Shown in pieces: positions 7,385 to 9,382 of a stretch of DNA of 9,382 bases. The DNA is from JAVBLK01 sp031553565. GTDB taxonomy: Bacteria; Bacillota; Clostridia; Christensenellales; DUVY01. The translations under genes were made by a program, and so were the position numbers. The stretch lies in the NCBI GenBank assembly GCA_031553565.1, contig JAVBLK010000045.1:1-9382 (forward strand). Direction: 5' to 3'. Each line of letters opens with the position of its first letter. Positions within the stretch are counted from its first letter, which is position 1. The notes below the pieces were generated by a model. It did not search any database and was not told the DNA's origin. It worked only from the letters and a program-made list of their open reading frames with translations.

Positions 7385-7546
7385 CTTAGGTAACCGCTGA
7401 TTAATTTGATAGAACTTTGACGCATCGTCTTTTTCGACATCTTCTTTTTTTGTCAATAGCTCTGCTATTGCCTTCAAAAACAAGCCGTTTTATGCCTGAA
7501 AAATACCCGGTCAAAATTTATCTCATTTAATCAGCGTTTACTTAGG
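7385..7546. mobile_element. MITE-like element with imperfect terminal inverted repeats
   Basis: The left end (7385-7422) and the inverted right end (7546-7509) pair over about 38 bases; the core CGCTGATTAA is identical in both. The total is 162 bp with no coding potential. ACTTAGG occurs at both 7384-7390 and 7540-7546, either as a target duplication or as part of the ends. Inside are a T-rich stretch and a 7-bp hairpin (7454-7470). The right end is repeated at 1-34, so the family is present more than once. It lies between the stop of the 616-residue gene and the rpsU region. The mobilising transposase is not in the window. Confidence 0.65.
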
Positions 7547-7597
7547 CATAACGGTCAGATTGTTCCGGGATCGATCGGGCCGGGAACACAATGCTTG

Positions 7598-7637
7598 AAG
7601 CGGTCTCCGGTAAAATTCCGGAAACCGCTTTTGTTTT
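7598..7637 (+). terminator. Intrinsic terminator upstream of rpsU
   Basis: The arms 7598-7610 and 7618-7630 form a 13-bp stem with one mismatch (C7605) and a 7-nt loop, followed by TTGTTTTCTT. It should end transcription from the 616-residue gene and insulate rpsU. The T-tract runs straight into the -35 box of the rpsU promoter. A weaker TGTTCC/GGAACA hairpin lies just upstream (about 7560-7587). Confidence 0.85.
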
Positions 7638-7638
7638 C

Positions 7639-7668
7639 TTGACAAAAAGTATATGTCTGTATTATAAT
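7639..7668 (+). promoter_or_regulatory. Consensus sigma-70-type promoter of rpsU
   Basis: TTGACA (7639-7644) and TATAAT (7663-7668) are both perfect consensus hexamers with an 18-bp spacer. Expected transcription start is near 7675, giving a leader of about 85 nt. This is the strongest promoter in the window and suits a highly expressed ribosomal gene. Confidence 0.9.
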
Positions 7669-7674
7669 CCCTAT

Positions 7675-7759
7675 GCTTTAGGTTGCACATCCTTTTCTTT
7701 TGTGAAAAGATATGCGAAAAAGGCAATCTGACCGTGCGCGGGAAGGAGGTTGAATTTAT
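7675..7759 (+). promoter_or_regulatory. Structured 5' leader of rpsU
   Basis: GGTTG (7681-7685) can pair with CAATC (7724-7728), and CCTTTT (7691-7696) with AAAAGG (7718-7723), forming one interrupted long stem. Within it, CTTTTC (7692-7697) could instead pair with GAAAAG (7704-7709). The ribosome site AAGGAGGT (7743-7750) lies after the stem, nine bases before ATG. Switching between the two stems could serve autoregulation, but I do not recognise a known leader family. Confidence 0.4.
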
Positions 7760-7945
7760 ATGTCTACAATCAAAGTCGGCGACAACGAGTCCCTGGACAA
7801 CGCGTTAAAGCGTTTTAAAAGGAAATGCCAAAAGGACAATATCATGGGCGACCTCAGAAAGAAGGAGCACTATGAAAAGCCTTCGGTAAAGCGCAAGAAA
7901 AAGTCCGAGGCAGCAAAAAAACGCAACAGCAAGAGCAGTTTTTAA
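7760..7945 (+). CDS. rpsU: Small ribosomal subunit protein bS21
   Basis: The 61-residue basic protein shows the bS21 pattern along its length: IKVGDNESLDNALKRFKRKC, then the residues LRKKEHYEKPSVKRK and a Lys/Arg-rich tail. bS21 joins the 30S subunit late and sits near the anti-Shine-Dalgarno region of 16S rRNA, where it aids initiation. Length is normal for Firmicutes. The start at ATG 7760 has a near-perfect AAGGAGGT ribosome site nine bases away. It is a single-gene unit with its own consensus promoter and terminator. In many Firmicutes rpsU is followed by yqeY; here the next gene is convergent and unrelated. Confidence 0.97.
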   Translation: MSTIKVGDNESLDNALKRFKRKCQKDNIMGDLRKKEHYEKPSVKRKKKSEAAKKRNSKSSF

Positions 7946-7951
7946 TACATG

Positions 7952-7987
7952 ACCCCGCCTGAAAAATCAGCGCGGGGTTGTTTTTTT
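7952..7987 (+). terminator. Intrinsic terminator of rpsU
   Basis: ACCCCGC (7952-7958) pairs with GCGGGGT (7972-7978). Inside, CTGA (7959-7962) pairs with TCAG (7967-7970) around an AAAA loop. TG and then seven T (7981-7987) follow. It begins 7 bp after the rpsU stop. On the minus strand no T-run follows the stem, so it would not efficiently end the convergent gene. Confidence 0.93.
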
Positions 7988-8024
7988 ATATAAAGTTTAC
8001 AGATTTTTTGATGCGCGCACATTG

Positions 8025-9149
8025 TCATCCCTTGTCGGGGAAGCAGCGGAATTTAGGGCCGAGTTCCTTATGGAATATTTGGCGCAGCATTTCCATACTG
8101 TTCAATATTCCCGCTTTCGGTATGATAATGAAGCCCGCCACGGTCGAGCAGACAATATAATCCTTAAATTCTGCCGCGCTTGTAATAGCGGCAAAGTTAT
8201 AGCTTGTCTGCATAACGGTGCCGCAGATATAGCTGATTTTAAAGGTTACAAAGAAGTCCGTCACGGTGATTTCCGCCGAGCCGAAGGTTTTGGCGCTCTT
8301 TCTGTTAACTCCGCGGTTGAGAAGGAATATAAACAAAAACAACGCGCTTGTGCCGAGTAATACGTACGACAGAGTTAGAACAAAGGAAGTAAAATCTTCA
8401 AGATATTCACCTGCCGTTAACCCGATAACAAGAAACAACGCGGCGAAAAAGAAAAAAGAGCAGAAAAACAGAACCTGCCTGTTGCGCTTTCCCGTCAAAT
8501 GGTTGTATTTTACTATAAAATCCAAGTCGGCCGCCGAAAGCGTGAAAGCCGTGTGAGTGGGCGGGAAAACGTCCGCGGTTTCCCGTTCGGGCACAAGCGT
8601 TATTTCTTTTACTCCGGCAACATTTTTTTTAGGGATTCTGCCGGGATTGAATTGCTTTTTATTAAGCTTTTGACTTAAAAGTGCGATTAGGCGCGCTTCG
8701 CTGTCAGCATCGAGGGCGGCGCGGGAAAAAGCGTTATAAACGTTCATAAACCGTATGTAAACTGCGTCTTTTGTAAATACGGCCTTACGTATATCCCGAT
8801 ATTTAATAAAATGGCGGCTGAAATAGAAGTGGCTGAAATCCGCGCAGGTAATGCCCTCATCCCCGAATTCTGTTTCCTCGTACCGGTAAGTGCTGTTTAT
8901 GTGATTCAAATAGTGCGTTTTGCGCGTCTTTATTATGGAGCGCAGTATAAGAGCCAAAACAAACGCGACAAAAAACGAAATTGCCAGCGCGGCTAATTGC
9001 GAAATTATATCGCCGGTCATTGCCGCGTTTACCGCCGAAAAAACAAAGACAGCCGAAGAAAGCAGGATCGCTGCCGAATAAAAAATGTAAACGTACCTGA
9101 GGATATAATCGACATAGCCGGGCAAGGTGTATTTTGAAATAATTTTCAT
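8025..9149 (-). CDS. Tandemly duplicated YcxB-like membrane protein
   Basis: The 374-residue product starts at ATG 9149-9147, six bases after AGGAG (9160-9156, minus strand). It has two units of the same plan: a pair of membrane helices followed by a soluble alpha/beta domain. In unit 1 the helices are at about 20-41 and 48-72, with the soluble part at 85-165. In unit 2 the helices are at about 225-245 and 253-278, with the soluble part at 285-366. The second soluble domain has the YcxB-like pattern, with EITVTDFFVTFK, a central 'I.SAAEFKDYIV', and GFIIIPKAGI before a final helix. The first is more diverged and lacks the IIPK motif. A linker at 165-205 joins them. Typical YcxB-like proteins are a single unit about half this length. 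The family has no well-established biochemical role. The gene is convergent with rpsU, with its stop 37 bp beyond the rpsU terminator T-tract. Confidence 0.85.
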   Translation of the reverse strand: MKIISKYTLPGYVDYILRYVYIFYSAAILLSSAVFVFSAVNAAMTGDIISQLAALAISFFVAFVLALILRSIIKTRKTHYLNHINSTYRYEETEFGDEGITCADFSHFYFSRHFIKYRDIRKAVFTKDAVYIRFMNVYNAFSRAALDADSEARLIALLSQKLNKKQFNPGRIPKKNVAGVKEITLVPERETADVFPPTHTAFTLSAADLDFIVKYNHLTGKRNRQVLFFCSFFFFAALFLVIGLTAGEYLEDFTSFVLTLSYVLLGTSALFLFIFLLNRGVNRKSAKTFGSAEITVTDFFVTFKISYICGTVMQTSYNFAAITSAAEFKDYIVCSTVAGFIIIPKAGILNSMEMLRQIFHKELGPKFRCFPDKG

Positions 9150-9166
9150 TTTCCGCTCCTGCTTAG

Positions 9167-9195
9167 ATTATATCATAATTTTTGTATAGTTTCCA
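9167..9195 (-). promoter_or_regulatory. Promoter of the YcxB-like gene
   Basis: On the minus strand, TATAAT (9172-9167) is preceded by TGA, an extended -10 arrangement. TGGAAA (9195-9190) lies 17 bp upstream and matches the -35 consensus at four positions. The predicted start near 9160 would fall inside or at the edge of the ribosome site AGGAG (9160-9156), so the leader is very short. Confidence 0.55.
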
Positions 9196-9212
9196 CGAAC
9201 ATACGCAAGATT

Positions 9213-9243
9213 TTGATTAAAGCCGCTCAGCTTGTGCTATAAT
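9213..9243 (+). promoter_or_regulatory. Extended -10 promoter reading into the right-hand repeat
   Basis: TATAAT (9238-9243) is preceded by TGC, giving a full extended -10 motif. TTGATT (9213-9218) lies 19 bp upstream, a long spacer that the extended -10 could compensate. It diverges from the promoter of the YcxB-like gene. Transcription would start near 9250, at the first bases of the 109-bp repeat, so the repeat could be the 5' part of a transcript leaving the window. Confidence 0.5.
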
Positions 9244-9247
9244 TAAG

Positions 9248-9356
9248 GAAACAATGAATAAATACTCGAGCTGATTTCGGACAGATTTTTGATACAGATT
9301 TTAAATTGCCGCCGCAGGCAATGCCGGGGCATTGACAAGGCGGGAATTTAGAAGCT
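9248..9356 (+). repeat. 109-bp structured repeat, right arm of inverted pair
   Basis: It is identical to the reverse complement of 33-141 except at 9275. It holds two direct ACAGATTTT copies (9281-9289 and 9294-9302, period 13). It also has a long hairpin: outer arms 9303-9313 and 9339-9349 pair at 10 of 11 positions, with an inner CAATGCC/GGCATTG stem (9319-9325 and 9328-9334). ATTGCC (9305-9310) with GGCAAT (9317-9322) is a competing fold. No terminator T-run follows. The only ATG frame, at 9254, closes after six codons. Confidence 0.9.
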
Positions 9357-9382
9357 GTACAAAAAGATGCCGAAAGCAGCCG

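Noticed and set aside
7454..7470. Hairpin CAATAGC/GCTATTG inside the MITE-like element as a terminator
   Set aside because: The T-rich run precedes rather than follows the hairpin on the plus strand, and the minus strand gives an A-run, so neither orientation is a proper terminator.
9331..9382. Start of a protein-coding gene at the right edge, from TTG 9332 or in the frame reading LEAVQKDAESS
   Set aside because: The frame giving LEAVQKDAESS opens only after a TGA at 9334-9336, there is no ribosome site, and fewer than 17 codons are visible, so coding cannot be supported.

Overview
The window looks like a chromosomal piece of a Gram-positive, Clostridia-type Firmicute. The clues are strong AGGAGG-type ribosome sites, a bS21 (rpsU) gene of Firmicute type, a YcxB-like membrane protein, and a secreted subtilase carrying InlB/Listeria-Bacteroides-type repeats. 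I cannot name a genus. Two composition regimes meet near 3.6 kb. The left third is visibly AT-rich (26 of 60 G+C in the line at 2161, counted by hand). The middle is GC-rich (36 of 60 in the line at 4261).

Layout, left to right. Positions 1-34 are the end of a small mobile-element-like repeat whose full copy lies at 7385-7546. Positions 33-141 are one arm of a 109-bp repeat whose inverted partner sits at 9248-9356 (108 of 109 positions match), so nearly the whole window is bracketed by inverted repeats. A two-gene operon follows: a lipoprotein (315-1298) and a secreted S8 subtilase (1325-3337). An AT-rich spacer then leads to an ABC exporter (3608-5368) and a large uncharacterised helical membrane protein (5510-7360). 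After the small repeat element comes an isolated, well-signposted rpsU gene (7760-7945) with consensus promoter, structured leader and terminator. A convergent gene (9149-8025, minus strand) encodes a tandemly duplicated YcxB-like membrane protein.

The most interesting part is the lipoprotein-subtilase pair. The lipoprotein seems to carry two degenerate copies of a propeptide/inhibitor-I9-like domain. The subtilase next to it goes from signal peptide to catalytic core with too little room for its own propeptide. This suggests a chaperone or inhibitor acting in trans from the membrane surface. The second notable pattern is regulatory. The ABC exporter and the 616-residue protein both lack a ribosome binding site, and both have a good promoter whose -10 box ends exactly 6 nt before the ATG, which predicts leaderless mRNAs.

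Nothing in the sequence proves that the protease pair and the ABC exporter form one pathway. The composition break and separate promoters argue for two units. No tRNA, rRNA, CRISPR array, integrase or complete transposase gene was seen.
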